Translations under genes and position numbers: made by a program
The notes under the pieces: model-generated
Seen by the model: the letters and a program-made list of their open reading frames with translations, nothing else
What the model was told of the DNA's origin: nothing
Database searches by the model: none
Shown: in pieces, positions 46,221 to 58,420 of the stretch
Numbering within the stretch: the first letter of the stretch is position 1
Layout: every line of letters starts with the position of its first letter
Origin: Malaya genurostris
Taxonomy: Eukaryota; Arthropoda; Insecta; Diptera; Culicidae
Assembly (NCBI RefSeq): GCF_030247185.1
Contig: NC_080571.1
Coordinates: forward strand, 160,147,352 to 160,211,351
Length of the DNA: 64,000 nucleotides
Direction: 5' to 3'

Positions 46221-47039
46221 AATTGAATCAGTTATTTTGGTAATAAATAAATTAAAATTGTTCAGCAAAAAATCTATTTTCGGCTGTAGTTTCTGTGTGT
46301 CTCATTTCTCGAATGGACAATGTATGGAACACTTGTAGGGCTAACTTGATACTATTATTTTGCTGAAGAAAGTGTGTTGATACGTTAAGGCGTTTAAGAG
46401 TTATGCAATGTTTTTGAGTTTTTTCAAGGTATTTTTAAGATTAATTTAAATGAGCTAAAAGAAAAACACCCTCCTAATTTTCTCTTAAATGTTTACTTAT
46501 ATTATGAACTTTCAGTAGCCGCATAGGATACATTTTTATCGATCTGGCATCTAATGAATTTTGATATTTGAAGGTTGACTAGTTTTTGATGAAAAAACAA
46601 TCATAACTTTTTACTGGTAGCTCATATGAAAAAGCTTTACTCAGCAAAAATATGCGCAATATTTATTTCAACAACTCCTTTGAAGACAACTTTTCCATGG
46701 AACGTTTCACAAAAAAGTTAGAACAAAAAAATCGATTTTTCGGGAGCCACCCTACTCTTACCCGGGACAATTGATGTAACTCGGTCAAATGAAAAGTTAG
46801 AGGTGCTTTTTTCAGCAAAGTTGCTCAAAATAAAATTTCCTACAACTTTATTGTACAATAAAATCATTTTTGAGCTCAATTAAGAAAGTTAGATTTCAGA
46901 TTTCAATCTAAATAAGGACCACCCTAGTAATATTTTATATCAAAAGGAGCCACTTTTGTGAAGACACCAACTACAAAAAACTAATATTTGATAGTGAAAA
47001 TATTTTTGTCACGCTAATTTCCCGTTTCAAACCATAGTG
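46221..47039. repeat. ~0.83-kb dispersed repeat, copy 1
   Basis: This sequence, from AATTGAATCAGTTATTTTGG to CCGTTTCAAACCATAGTG, recurs at 49432-50271 in the same orientation at about 97% identity by eye. Copy 2 has a 17-base insertion (near 50167) and other small differences. There are no obvious terminal inverted repeats or coding region. It is likely a non-autonomous dispersed element. Confidence 0.85.
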
Positions 47040-47084
47040 CATTGATTCCAGCGTCTGTATCATATCGGTACACTGAGGTCTTTT

Positions 47085-47335
47085 TTATGCGAGTTAAGTT
47101 TCAGAGTTATGAGTTTTTTATGCGAATTTTCAGAGTTATGCGGTTTCTTTTCTGCGTTTTTTATGCGAAGTTTCAGAGTTATGCGTTTTTTAATACGAAT
47201 TTTCAGAATTATGCGGTTTCTTTTCTGCATTTTTTCTATGCGAAGTGTCAGAGTTATGCGGTTTTTTAAGAAAAGTTTCAGAGTTATGCGGTTTTTTTTA
47301 TGCGAATTTTCAGAGTTATGCGATTATTTTTATGC
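47085..47335. repeat. Minisatellite, TTTCAGAGTTATGCGG family
   Basis: About seven copies of TTTCAGAGTTATGCGRTTT are separated by TTTTTTATGCGAA-type spacers, with periods of about 30-55 bases. The phenylalanine/arginine-rich reading frames on + arise from this repeat and are not genes. Confidence 0.85.
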
Positions 47336-48399
<1,064 letters not shown>

Positions 48400-48455
48400 G
48401 GTTTGGTATGTATTGAATAAATTAAGCAATGAATTATTCTAATTTTTATCTAAAA

Positions 48456-49145
48456 CTAAACAATTTGGGGCAAGTCTTCTGAACTTCTCCTATTTTGTTT
48501 GTTCGACAATGCCAAGATAGGGTCTGAAGATAACAGTAGCCTTTTAAAAACATCTTCGATGTTCGCGATTCTGCTGAATTTTTTAGCATGGTGTTTTCTG
48601 AAGTTCCAGATACTTTTATTTCGAGTCTCCTGAGCTTCTTCACTAAGCATACCAAAAGGTAAAATTGCGTGTCTTATTATCGTGGCTCCATGTATCAACA
48701 ATTTATGAGCAGTTGGTGATAGTGGATACCAGCCATACAACGATACATACAACGCTCGTATTTTCTCAGTGTAACTTTGGAATTCGTCGACGTTTATCTT
48801 ATCGGCTATTGATTACACTGAGAATAACGTGAAATCCTTCCAACAATGATTCATCAAGGCCTGTTATATCTGCTGTTTCTTTCCACTTCTTGAAAAATTT
48901 CCGGGCCGTGTTTTCGTCGTTGGAATTACCTCCTGATGGCAATGGCTCACCGATACGTAGGCCCAAATGTTCTCTAAACGCAGTTTTTATATATGTATCC
49001 TTTCCCTTCACGGTCTTGTTCAGTTTGCTAACACGCCAAGTTGGGGTTTTCATACGCAATTCTTGTATGATATACTGTAAAATGTCCTTATTACTTCTAC
49101 CAGCAATCATTAAATCCGTTAGCTTTTTGTAAGACAAAGCACTTC
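48456..49145 (-). CDS. Unknown gene, 3' exon (spliced; one apparent frame break)
   Basis: The minus-strand exon begins at 49145 after a good 3' splice site (CTAATGAT branch-like sequence, then TTGGCTTTCAG). It reads SALSYKKLTDLMIAGRSNKDIL, a basic middle (WRVSKLNKTVKGKD) and LDESLLEGFHVILSVINS. One base out of frame near 48806 it continues ADKINVDEFQSYTEKIRA, YGWYPLSPTAHKLLIHGA, IRHAILPFGMLSEEAQETRN and VFKRLLLSSDP, ending at a stop near 48456. I recall the second motif set from uncharacterised insect proteins, possibly transposon-related, but can name no function. The frame break may be a real lesion, a tiny intron or a sequence error. Confidence 0.55.
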
Positions 49146-49431
49146 CTGAAAGCCAAGTAAATCATTAGTTTGTTAAAATGAGTAGATTGTATTTATTCTA
49201 ACCAAAACTCATTGTGCGTCGTTTTCCGGTTGTCACAGGCTATTCGGTATACAAGTGGATGAGAAAAAAGGAGTCTCGGTACGATTTGGATAAAAATATT
49301 TGCGTTTCACTAACTTGCACCAGCTTGTTTGAGCTTTGGTTGTCAAGATAATGAAAATTTCTGTTGATATATTTATCATGGCCTGTACTTCGGAATAACC
49401 ATATTACACAGTGTCTCTGTTGGTTAAGCTC

Positions 49432-50271
49432 AACTGAATCAGTTACTTTGGTAATAAATAAATTAAAATTGTTCAGCAAAAAATCTATTTTCGGCTGTAG
49501 TTTTTGTGTGCCTCATTTCTCGAATGGACAATGTATGGAACACTTTTGTAGGGCTAACTTGATACTATTATTTTGCTGAAGGAAGTATGTTGATACGTTA
49601 AGGCGTTTAAGAGTTATGCAATGTTTTTGAGTTTTTTCGAGGTATTTTTAAGACTAATTTAAATGAGTTAAAAGAAAAACACCCTCCCAATTTTCTCTTA
49701 AATGTTTACTTATATTATGAACTTTCAGTAACCGCATAGGATACATTTTTATCGACCTGGCATCTAATGAATTTTGATATTTGAAGGTTGACTAGTTTTT
49801 GATGAAAAAACAATCATAACTTTTTACTGGTAGCTCATATGAGAAAGCTTTACTCAGCAAAAATATGCGCAATATTTATTTCAACAACTCCTTTGAAGAC
49901 AACTTTTCCATAGAACGTTTCATAAAAAAGTTAGAACAAAAAAATCGATTTTTCGGGAGCCACCCTACTCTTACCCGGGATAATTGATGTAACTCGGTCA
50001 AATGAAAAGTTAGAGAGGTGCTTTTCTGAGCAAAGTTGCTCAAAATAAAATTTCCTACAACTTTATTGTACAATAAAATCATTTTTGAGCTCAATTAAGA
50101 AAGTTAGATTTCAGATTTCAATCTAAATAAGGACCACCATAGTAATATTTTATATCAAAAGGAGCGCCATTCGATAACAAACCACTTTTGTGAAGACACC
50201 AACTACAAAAAACTAATATTTAATAGTGAAAATATTTTTGTCACGCTAATTTCCCGTTTCAAACCATAGTG
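49432..50271. repeat. ~0.84-kb dispersed repeat, copy 2
   Basis: This direct copy of 46221-47039 lies inside the candidate intron. Its right edge coincides with the point where the minus-strand ORF from 50601 loses its own sequence, so it appears to have inserted into an older reading frame. Confidence 0.85.
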
Positions 50272-50601
50272 GCAATGAGCCCAAGCCTCAAATTCTTTGG
50301 TGAACTTGCAATATATGATACTCGTATCTTTCGTTGCAAATTGGTGACCGTAAAGGAATCTGTCACTTGGTTTACAATCTATCCTCGATAGATCATCTCG
50401 ATAGAATCTATCATTTCGATGATGACCTCGGTTTTTTGTAACGTTACTAGTACTAATTTCGGCACCATAGCGTATTCGCCTGATATAGAAAATATGGAAC
50501 CAGCAAACCCTACCCTCGGTCAGAGTAGCCCATAAAGGGAAAATAAAACTATTGACAACACTTGTACATCCGAAAAGTATGAATAACAAAACACAACTCA
50601 T
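50272..50601 (-). pseudogene. Possible secreted protein, truncated by repeat insertion
   Basis: The ATG at 50601-50599 starts a hydrophobic segment (MSCVLLFILFGCTSVVNS) that looks like a signal peptide with a plausible cleavage after VNS. About 90 polar residues follow (RNDRFYRDDLSRIDCKPSDRF, KDTSIIYCKFTKEFEAW). The unique part ends at 50272, where the 0.84-kb repeat supplies the last ~20 codons and the stop. No family is recognised. It could be a broken small secreted-protein gene or an open frame by chance. Confidence 0.4.
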
Positions 50602-50930
50602 ATTTGGTTATGTTTTTGCTGGTACTTAAAACGTACACGGCACACGGTGTACGAAACCAAAAATCAGGTCGTATGCTGACAGGGAAGAGAGTCCTCTTAG
50701 GGGGATGTCGGAGCGCCTGTGACCCATTTTAGGAGCGGCTTCAAACAGCTTCTGGTATCCAGCGGCTGAATAAGAAATGCTGTATCCCGTCCAGCTACAT
50801 CCAAGGTGGCAGCCCCACCAACTGGATCGTCCTAGTGTGACATTAAACAGAGCAAGTACGATGATCCTCCGGCGAAACAGGGATTTGGCGTATGGGCAAA
50901 TAAACCTCCCGTAAAATATTAATATTGCTA
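50602..50930. other. Spacer with hAT-like fragment
   Basis: TTTTTGCTGGTACTTAAAACG...GTGTACGAAA near 50608-50665 resembles the inside of the hAT-like element at 21785-21850, suggesting a relic of the same family. The rest is unassigned. Confidence 0.45.
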
Positions 50931-52475
50931 ATAATACAGGTGATAATACGATCTAGAACAATGAACTTAATCCTCGAAATTTCGACGTCGTAGCGCTGCA
51001 GGAACTTTGTTGGACGAAACAGAAGGCGTGAAAAAGCGGACACCGAGCGGCTAACTTCTTCCAAAGCTGGGGTACAACGAACGAGCTGGGAACTGGTTTC
51101 GTAGTTCTGAGCAAGATGCATCAGCGAGCCGATCAACGCTAGGATGTGGAAATTGAGAATTTAAGGCCGTTTTTTCAACTACAGCTTCATTAACGTACAC
51201 TATCCACACGAAGGAAGACCTGACAACGAGAAAGAAATGCTCTACGTTCAGCTGGAACAAGCTTTTGACGGCAGCCCACGTAGAGACGTAAAAATTGTAA
51301 TCGGCGACAGAATACCCAGGTTGGAAGGGAGGTAAAGTACCGACCGGTAATCGAACCGAACAACCTGCATGCCGCATCAAACAATTACGACCAACGATGT
51401 GTTAACTTTGCGACCTCCCAAGGAATAGTAATCATAAGCACCTTCTTCCTCCGCAAGTACACAAAAAAGCTACCTGGAGATCCTTACTAACACACCGAAC
51501 ATCAACAATGTTCGCACCTACAGAAGTGCGAACATAGATTCGGACCATTACTTGGTTGCTATATACATGCGCTCAAATTTTTCCACGATGAGTACCACAC
51601 GTCGAAACCGAACGTTGCGGCTCAACATCGAGCGGCTCCGGGGTGTTGGAGTAGCTCAAAATTACGTGCAGAAAGTGGCGGTGCGATAACGAACTTAGGA
51701 ACACGTGCGGAGGACGATAGATAATCGTTCACAGACCTCCAAGAAATCAAGGACGAGGTAGGCCGGTTGAAAAATAATAAGGCCGCTGGCGTGGACCAAC
51801 TACCAAGCGAGCTACTAAAACACGGTGGTAATGCACTAGTGAAAGCACTGCAGTAGGTCGTTACCAAGATATGGAAGAACGAGATTTTACCGGTGGAATG
51901 GATGGAAGGAAACGTGTGTCCTATCTACAAAAAAAGTGACAAGCTGGATTGCTGGAACTACCGTGCGATCACTCTGTCGAACGCCGCCTACAAGGTACTC
52001 TCCCAAATTTTATGCCGCCGACTTTCACCGATTGCAAACGAATTCGTGGGACAATATCAGGCAGGATTTATGGTCGAACGCGCTACCACGGACCAAGTGT
52101 TCGCTATCCGCCAGATGTTGCAAAAATGCCGCGAATGTGCCAATGTGCAATGTGCCCACACATCACTTATTCATAGATTTCAAATCAGCCTACGACACAA
52201 TCGATCGAGAACAGCTATGGAAAATCATGCACGATTACGGATTCCCGGACAAACTGATACGATTGATCAAGGCTACGATGGATCGAGTGATGTACGTTGT
52301 TCGAGTGTCGGGGATGAACTCGAGTCTTTTCGAAACTCGCAAGGTGATGGTCTTCCGTGTCTGCTATTCAACATTGCTTTCGAGGGTGTAATAAGAAGAA
52401 CGGGAATAGACACGAGTGGCATGATTTTCAGCAAGTCCGTCCAGCTACTTGGTTTTGCTGGTGGCAAACAGGCAT
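50930..52475 (+). mobile_element. LINE relic: endonuclease and reverse transcriptase fragments
   Basis: Read on + in several frames: an endonuclease-like start (FDVVALQELCW near 50985), scattered endonuclease remnants, a linker (KNNKAAGVDQLPSELLKHG near 51775) and RT fingers and palm. Stops and frame changes are frequent up to about 51890. It is cut at the RT active-site box (LLGFA, then GGKQ), so the catalytic YADD-type motif and everything after it are missing. The RT resembles that at 35750-36540. Confidence 0.75.
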
Positions 52476-52477
52476 GA
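51893..52477 (+). pseudogene. LINE reverse transcriptase fragment
   Basis: WMEGNVCPIYKKSDKLDCWNYRAI and AAYKVLSQILCRRLSPIANEFVGQYQAGF are RT finger motifs. In the overlapping frame (to 52391) HLFIDFKSAYDTIDREQLW carries the first catalytic Asp. A return to the first frame gives GDGLPCLLFNIAFEGVIRRTG and SVQLLGFA. The second pair of catalytic Asp residues is absent because the homology stops there. Confidence 0.8.
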
Positions 52478-53069
52478 ATCGAATTGAATGAAAACGCCTC
52501 CTGTATACGAAGGATCAATAAAATTACACTATCACTGAGTTTACTGGTTCACGGTTACTGATTCAACATGTTTCGATCGAAATATAGAAAATCTTCTCTT
52601 GAATCGATTCCTGTTTATAAAATTAATAAGCTTGTACGTTCTTTTTCTGGAAAATTATTATAGTACAAAATCGTTTCTTTTGTCCAGGTAGTTCGTAACT
52701 AAAATTGATCTTTTGAGTAATTTACCAGTTAAAGAATTTTTTTCAAAACCTTCACAATGTAAAAATATGTGTGAAGGGACCAAAATAGAATAGAATCGAT
52801 TATCACGAAAGAATCTAATTGTCAATTTTATCATTCGCAAACAATCTAAGCACTTAAACTAGATCAAGTTTCTATTTTGTCACTTGTATTTATTCTGGGA
52901 ATTTTATATTTGCTTCATTTTTATTATAATTGTGCTCGGAGGTTTCTTGCAATTTTTTTAATGTGATAATGCTTTCCTTTGCCATTTAAATTAGTTCATT
53001 AAAACATTTATACGAAGATTTTCGGAACAAAATGTGTTAGTCATGAACTTTGTGAGTTTGTCAACTTAC
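52478..53069. other. AT-rich sequence within candidate intron
   Basis: No gene, repeat or RNA is recognised. It lies between the LINE relic and the 5' splice site of the candidate minus-strand gene. Confidence 0.6.
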
Positions 53070-53310
53070 CTAAAGTAATTTCGACCTCGTCTAGGAATTT
53101 CGAAGCCGATTTAGGCATCTTTGTTAAATTTTGACGTATTGAAAAACATTGTGATTTATCTGTTTCGTCATTTATTACATTTTCCAAACCGTAAATGTAC
53201 CTCATAATCCTACCAAAAAGGCTCTCAAATAAGGCTAGGTACATGGAAATTGGCAGAGCCGTGGAGAATAGAGCAGTTGATTCAAAGTTTAGCAAGCCAG
53301 CTTCGTCATT
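53070..53310 (-). CDS. Unknown gene, upstream exon
   Basis: The minus-strand open segment reads LLNFESTALFSTALPISMYLALFESLFGRIM, IYGLENVINDETDKSQCFSIRQ and MPKSASKFLDEVEITL, then meets a consensus donor (G|GTAAGT at 53070/53069). It joins in frame to the exon at 49145. The upstream edge is unclear: the frame stays open past 53310 into a composite-repeat remnant (53300-53420), so the true exon start or an upstream acceptor near here is unresolved. No domain is recognised. Confidence 0.5.
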
Positions 53311-53420
53311 TATATTGTCATATCTCCTGAGCCGAAAATGCCAGCCATTTATTTTTCGAACTTGATGAATGGGCCAATAGTAAAAAATTAACGTACAAAA
53401 TAAACAAATTTTCAGGCACT
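53300..53420. repeat. Diverged composite-repeat unit remnant
   Basis: CATATCTCCTGAGCCGAAAATG and CAGCCATTTATTTTTCGAACTTGATGAATGG are recognisable as a 168-bp unit of the main array. CACTTAGTAGTGTAATGATGGCC (53416 onward) resembles the start motif of the second family. Confidence 0.65.
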
Positions 53421-54496
53421 TAGTAGTGTAATGATGGCCTCCTCATATTATTTATTATTTCATATATACTACAAAGGAATTCATCAAACACAATAAATTA
53501 AAAATGCGCATTCACCAATTTTGAAATTTTCTTCGTTATAAGACCTTAAGAAATTTCATAAGAGTCTAAGTTTGTGATAATCGATTCAATCATCTATGAG
53601 AGAATGCAGTGAATTCGGTTAGTTTAACTATTAATTAATACAAACTGCGAATTAAACAGCTATGAGCCATGAGCCCAATTCAAAAGGTTTTAAGTTTTTC
53701 ACACCATCGTTTCAAACAGTGGTATGAAATTTCAATCATTTACTACTCTAAAATGCGTGCTTTGGAAAATTCCATGAGCGTTGACAAATGCACGCTTCAC
53801 ATCACCAGGCGCATATGAAAACCCTTGTCATGAGTCATACTTTTCGTCATAAGTATTGAAATAATTGCCCACGAATTTTTCAACGGATTTGGATACTACG
53901 ATATTTTATTCTATTATTATATTGTTTGCCGCTTTTTCAAAGGTCCAGAACATTGAAAAAATTCAATTGTTTAAAAAAAATGCATGAAATCGATAGGCAT
54001 TTTTTTTCGAAAATTGCATACATTTAAATGTTCAAACAGAACCCATTTATCAGTAATTGAACACAAAATAAAAACAGTCATTTTTTCTGAGCGATTTTAC
54101 CCATATCGAAGATGGCGACTTCCGGTAAATCGATATTCGTAACAAAACATCGCAATATGGTTATTTTCAGAACGTGTTTAGAAAGTAGGTGTCGGAAAAC
54201 GATGGATGAAGTTGTTTCAAAATGACAACTTCCGGTTGATCGATAATTCACGAAACCAGTAACAAATTTGATATTTTCGAAATGGGTTTGATGAATAGTT
54301 GCTGGTAAACGATGTTTGAGGATTATGAATTGACTTTCGAATCGTTTACAATACCAGTATTTTTTGAAGGAGCTTGAGAAGTCAACTCTAAAAAGGATGT
54401 TTGAAGTTATTTCAAATCACCGTCGGCGACTTCTAATTTATCAGTTTTATTTGGACATCCTCGTGATACAAAATAAAATAAATGAAAAGAGAAAAA
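53421..54496. other. AT-rich spacer, no gene seen
   Basis: This sequence has several weak ~100-base echoes of GATGGCGACTTCCGGTAAATCG / CAACTTCCGGTTGATCG near 54112, 54225 and 54340, probably old repeat units. No coding frame is supported. Confidence 0.55.
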
Positions 54497-55114
54497 CCTG
54501 TTTTAATCCACCTAGTGGTGTAATGATGCCTTTCTCATATCAATCAAACTATCATATATAATACTGTGGTATTGTTCAAAATATTTTTCTTCGATTCTTA
54601 AAAGAATAATCGAAATAGATTTGTTTGACCTTCAACTGATAAAAAATGTCAATTGGAAAAGATTTGAGGTCGATTTAGAAAACTTTTTACGGTTTGTCGC
54701 TCTTTTCAGTGATGGTATAAAATTTTTAACACACTTTACCCTATATTTCCGGATCCGGAAGTCGGATCCTGATGAAATTCAGGAATTACGTATGGGTCCA
54801 CAGGACCTTTCATTTGAACCTAAGTTTGTGAAAATCGGTCGCGCCATCTATGAGAAAAGTTAGAACACATATTTTCATTTTTTTGCGCATTTTACCCCAT
54901 AAAGTTAGTGCAATAAACGTTACATACACACATACGCACATACACATACACACACACACAAACACACACACACACACATACACACACAGACATTTTGCGT
55001 ACTCGACGAACTGAGTCGAATGGTATATGACACTCGGCCCTCCGGGCCTCGGTTCAAACGTCGGTTTTCACAGTGATCGCATAACCTTTCTATATGAGAA
55101 AGGTAAAAAAAAAT
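54497..55114. repeat. Second composite-repeat family, copy 1
   Basis: It starts AATCCACCTAGTGGTGTAATGATGCCTTTCTCATAT and ends CCTTTCTATATGAGAAAGG, so the ends carry inverted CCTTTCTCATAT/ATATGAGAAAGG. Inside are one unit with CCGGATCCGGAAGTCGGATCC and CATCTATGAGAAAAGTTAG, a (CA)n/CATA tract (54923-54986) and a module with GACGAACTGAGTCGAATGGTATATGACACTCGG. The plan matches the main array at clearly lower sequence similarity. Confidence 0.8.
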
Positions 55115-55892
55115 TTTCTTCGATTCTTAAAAGAATAACCGAAATCGGTTTGTTTGACCGTCTACTGATAAAAACCATCAAATTGGAAAAGATTTGAGGT
55201 CGATTTAGAAAATTTTTCAAGGTTCTTCCCCATTTTCAGTGATGGTGTACAATTTTTAACACACTTTACCCTATATTTCCGGATCCGGAAGTCGGATCCG
55301 CATGAAATTCAGGAATAATGTATGGGACCACAGGACCTTTCATTTGAACCTAAGTTTGTGAAAATCGGTCGCGCCATCTATGAGAAAAGTTAAAACACAT
55401 ATTTTCTTTTTTTTTTGCACATTTTACCCCATAACTCTCGAACCGGAAGTCGGATCCAAATAATATTCAGGAATTTTGTATGGGACCTCAAGACCTTTCA
55501 TTTGAATCTAAGTTTGTGAAAATCGATTCAGCCATCTCTGAGAAAAGTTAGTGCACTTATTTTCACATATTTTTGCACATTTTACCCCATAATTCCGGAA
55601 CCGGAAGTCGGATCCAAATAATATTCAGGAATTTTGTATGGAACCACAAGACCTTTCATTTAAATCTATGTTTGTGAAAATCGGTTCAGCCATCTCCGAG
55701 AAAATTTAGTGCAAAAAAACGTTACATACACACATACGCACATACACACACATACACACACACATACACACACAGACATTTTGCGTACTCGACGAACTGA
55801 GTCGAATGGTATATGACACTCGGCCCTCCGGGCCACGGTTCAAAAGTCGGTTTTCACAGTGATTGCATAACCTTTCTATATGAGAAAGGCAA
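55115..55892. repeat. Second composite-repeat family, copy 2
   Basis: Three ~158-bp units (ATTTTACCCCATAA recurs at 55421 and 55579), a (CA)n/CATA tract (about 55725-55776) and the same module end in CCTTTCTATATGAGAAAGGC. Units share CGGAACCGGAAGTC and GTTCAGCCATCTCTGAGAAAA with the main array's 168-bp units. Confidence 0.8.
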
Positions 55893-57872
55893 AAAGATAT
55901 ACACTGGCAATCATTTTTATTTATCCATTAATATGCTTCTTTTACGCTGGAAATGACACTCATCAAATACCCATATTGTTGAATTTTGAAAAGGATATCC
56001 ACATGTCGCCATTTTATATAATACAAAGACTTCAATCATCACTTTCTCACATGAACTCATAAAACCAAAAATGCCCATATTGTAATGGTTCGTAACGAAC
56101 ATCGTTGAACTGTAAGTCATGGCGACTTCGAATTTGAAATGACTTCAAGTTTTTGCTTCGAATCTGTCCCCACAATATACAACACGTGTGTTGTCAGAGC
56201 AAATGTTTCCATATATTGCGAACACCTCTTTTTACAAAATCCGACTTCGGGTCCAAAATTGTAGCTACACCCTACAGTTTTAAAAGTTTCAAGCCTTCAT
56301 TAAAAACGACGATTTGAAATACGTAAAAAATCTTTGAAACTGATCCGACTTATAAGCGTGGTTAGTTGTAGTAAGAAAATATGGAATGAAACTTGCAACA
56401 ATTTTCAATTTACTGGTAATGCGAAAAGCATCGTTACACATTCATAAACCACGTTGGGAGGGGGGTTTTGTTCAAAGTCCACGTAGTCTCATAATTTATT
56501 TATTTACCAATCCAGTCAGATTTAATTTTTTTTGGTATGACATGAAACCATCAGCTCAGCGAAAAACAGATTCGGGAAATTAAATGATTGGAAAGTTAAA
56601 TGATTATCGAAAGTAGAAATTCTCGAAAAATACACCATTGAAGCTAAACTCAACCCTGCAAATTCTTAGCTGGTTCATTTTAACCATTCTTCTAAAAAAA
56701 ACATATTTTGTTTCCTATCGTTCACAGTATAAAGATGTTAGACGAATTTTGTATCCCCAACACAAATGATCTATTGTTCCGTTTGCTGTAAGTATTTCCA
56801 GGGCTAAAAAGAACCAAAATAGTAATAGGTGATGTAAACCAACAAAACGCGCTTATCACAATTTTATCGAAGTTAAGGGAGGGGTAGGGTCTAAACGATG
56901 AAAAAATTATCATTTTTGCGATTTTTTTAAGAATTGTCGTTCAACAAAATAAATTCAAATAATTCGCCTGATAAAAGCATCATTCGAACAACATTTTGTA
57001 ATTTTTTCGTGGAAAATTATTGAGAAATAAGTCGGTGAAGAGGTATCTTTGATAACGCTTCTTAAAAATCATGATTTGCGGTGTCCACTGTATCTCAGCG
57101 CAGACTAATCAGAAATGAACAAATCAAAGCAGCATAGTTAGAGTAGAAGTTTTTCTAGACCCCAAAGTTTCTGTTAGGTTTTTTTATTTTTTTTTCAATT
57201 TTTGGTGGTTGTTCAAAGTGAAAACTACGATTTTTCACCAAAAAATACACCATTTTGTAGCTGGTAAACCTCCTCAAAGTAACAAACAACGAAAAGGAAA
57301 ACGTTGGGGTCTGGTTTTTTATATGTAGAAAGTGTGTGCAAAATTTTAAACAAATTGGTGCAGTAGTCTTTGAATGACGATGGACACGGACTTTCAAAAC
57401 CTAGTTTCGAGAAAAACGCGTTTAAAGTTTTTTGTTTATAAAATAAATGGAAACAATTTATTACTCAAGGGAGCTCATAGGGTCTAACATTTTCAAAAAA
57501 TTGTATTTAGTCTTTTATTATTTGTTATAATGAAACATTTCAAGAATGTTTTGTCAAGTTTTTAAGTCAATCGAATCAGATATCTTGGGCATGTGCGCTG
57601 AGCTCTTATTTCTTCGCAGTATGAGATAAGAAATATAAAGGCCCATAACTTGCTGAGTTTGGTCCGATAGGCTTGAAATTTCACAGAATATTAAAAAAAA
57701 TGTTTAATATAAGAAAATACAAAGAAAATAAGGCGGGTGGGTAATGTCAGAGACATAACTGGATGTCGTGAATACGAAAACAACTGACATGTTCCTTAAC
57801 ACTTCCGAATATCAATTGTATGAATTATGTACGCATTCCCCTTTTTCACATTTTTCGCAAAAACAAAGAACG
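55893..57872. other. AT-rich region, no gene seen
   Basis: About 2 kb without a supported gene on either strand. Short reading frames have no family features. Some segments (57160-57420) resemble old non-coding repeat sequence, but no boundaries were found. Confidence 0.55.
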
Positions 57873-58420
57873 CTTCACTTGATCTCGATTACTGTGAATT
57901 TCACACAGCGAAAAGTGCACAAATCTAAGCAAATTGTTCTTGATTTGCCGTAAACTGAGGATATTTCCCTACGATTTTCGAACTACAAATCCTAATAGTT
58001 CTTTAGAAATCTTTTAGAGCCATTAGAACGGCTGATATTGTGCAATGCTCTCCACCGTTGTTTTTTTTTTGCTAATGCTAATGACTGGCAGCTGTGACGT
58101 AATCGCTCTTGTCGAAAGCGTGCAGACGACACAAAACACATCTGCTCGCAGGGGCGATAGAATCCAAACTGATTGAATTTTTGTTAAGAGATTTCCTTTT
58201 ATGTGATTTCGTTTGTAGCTTTTTCACTAATGGGCGGTCCTAACGGCTATAAAAATAGCCGCATACAGAATTTTATTGTCGATTATTTCATTTTGGATTT
58301 GCATAATTTATTGAAAGAAACTATCAATATGCTGTAGGGATTCGTTTCCAGCATTCAGAAGAGTCAAATTGCGTAATTCTCTACGACATTAAACTCTAAA
58401 ACATTTTTTGCAAAAAAAGG
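57873..58420 (+). repeat. 548-bp tandem repeat, copy 1
   Basis: This copy runs from CTTCACTTGATCTCGATTACTG to the same phrase at 58421. It includes TGACGTAATCGCTC, a TATA box and ATAATTTATTGAAAGAAAC. The two copies are about 96% alike by eye over the first ~490 bases. Confidence 0.88.
58220..58300 (+). promoter_or_regulatory. Candidate core promoter, copy 1
   Basis: GGGCGGTCC lies just before GGCTATAAAAATAGCC (TATA at 58248-58255), and the TATA is itself centred in a 6-bp inverted repeat GGCTAT/ATAGCC. A TGACGTAA (CRE-like) site lies about 150 bases upstream. No reading frame starts convincingly downstream, so the promoter role is inference. Confidence 0.45.

Larger units (their letters stand above)
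49146..53069 (-). other. Candidate 3.9-kb intron of unknown minus-strand gene
   Basis: The donor at 53069 reads G|GTAAGT and the acceptor at 49146 reads TTTCAG|GA. Both exons leave a split codon (phase 1) that reads Gly when joined, so the frame is kept across the splice. The intron contains a ~0.84-kb repeat, a LINE relic and a short secreted-type ORF. Confidence 0.55.
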
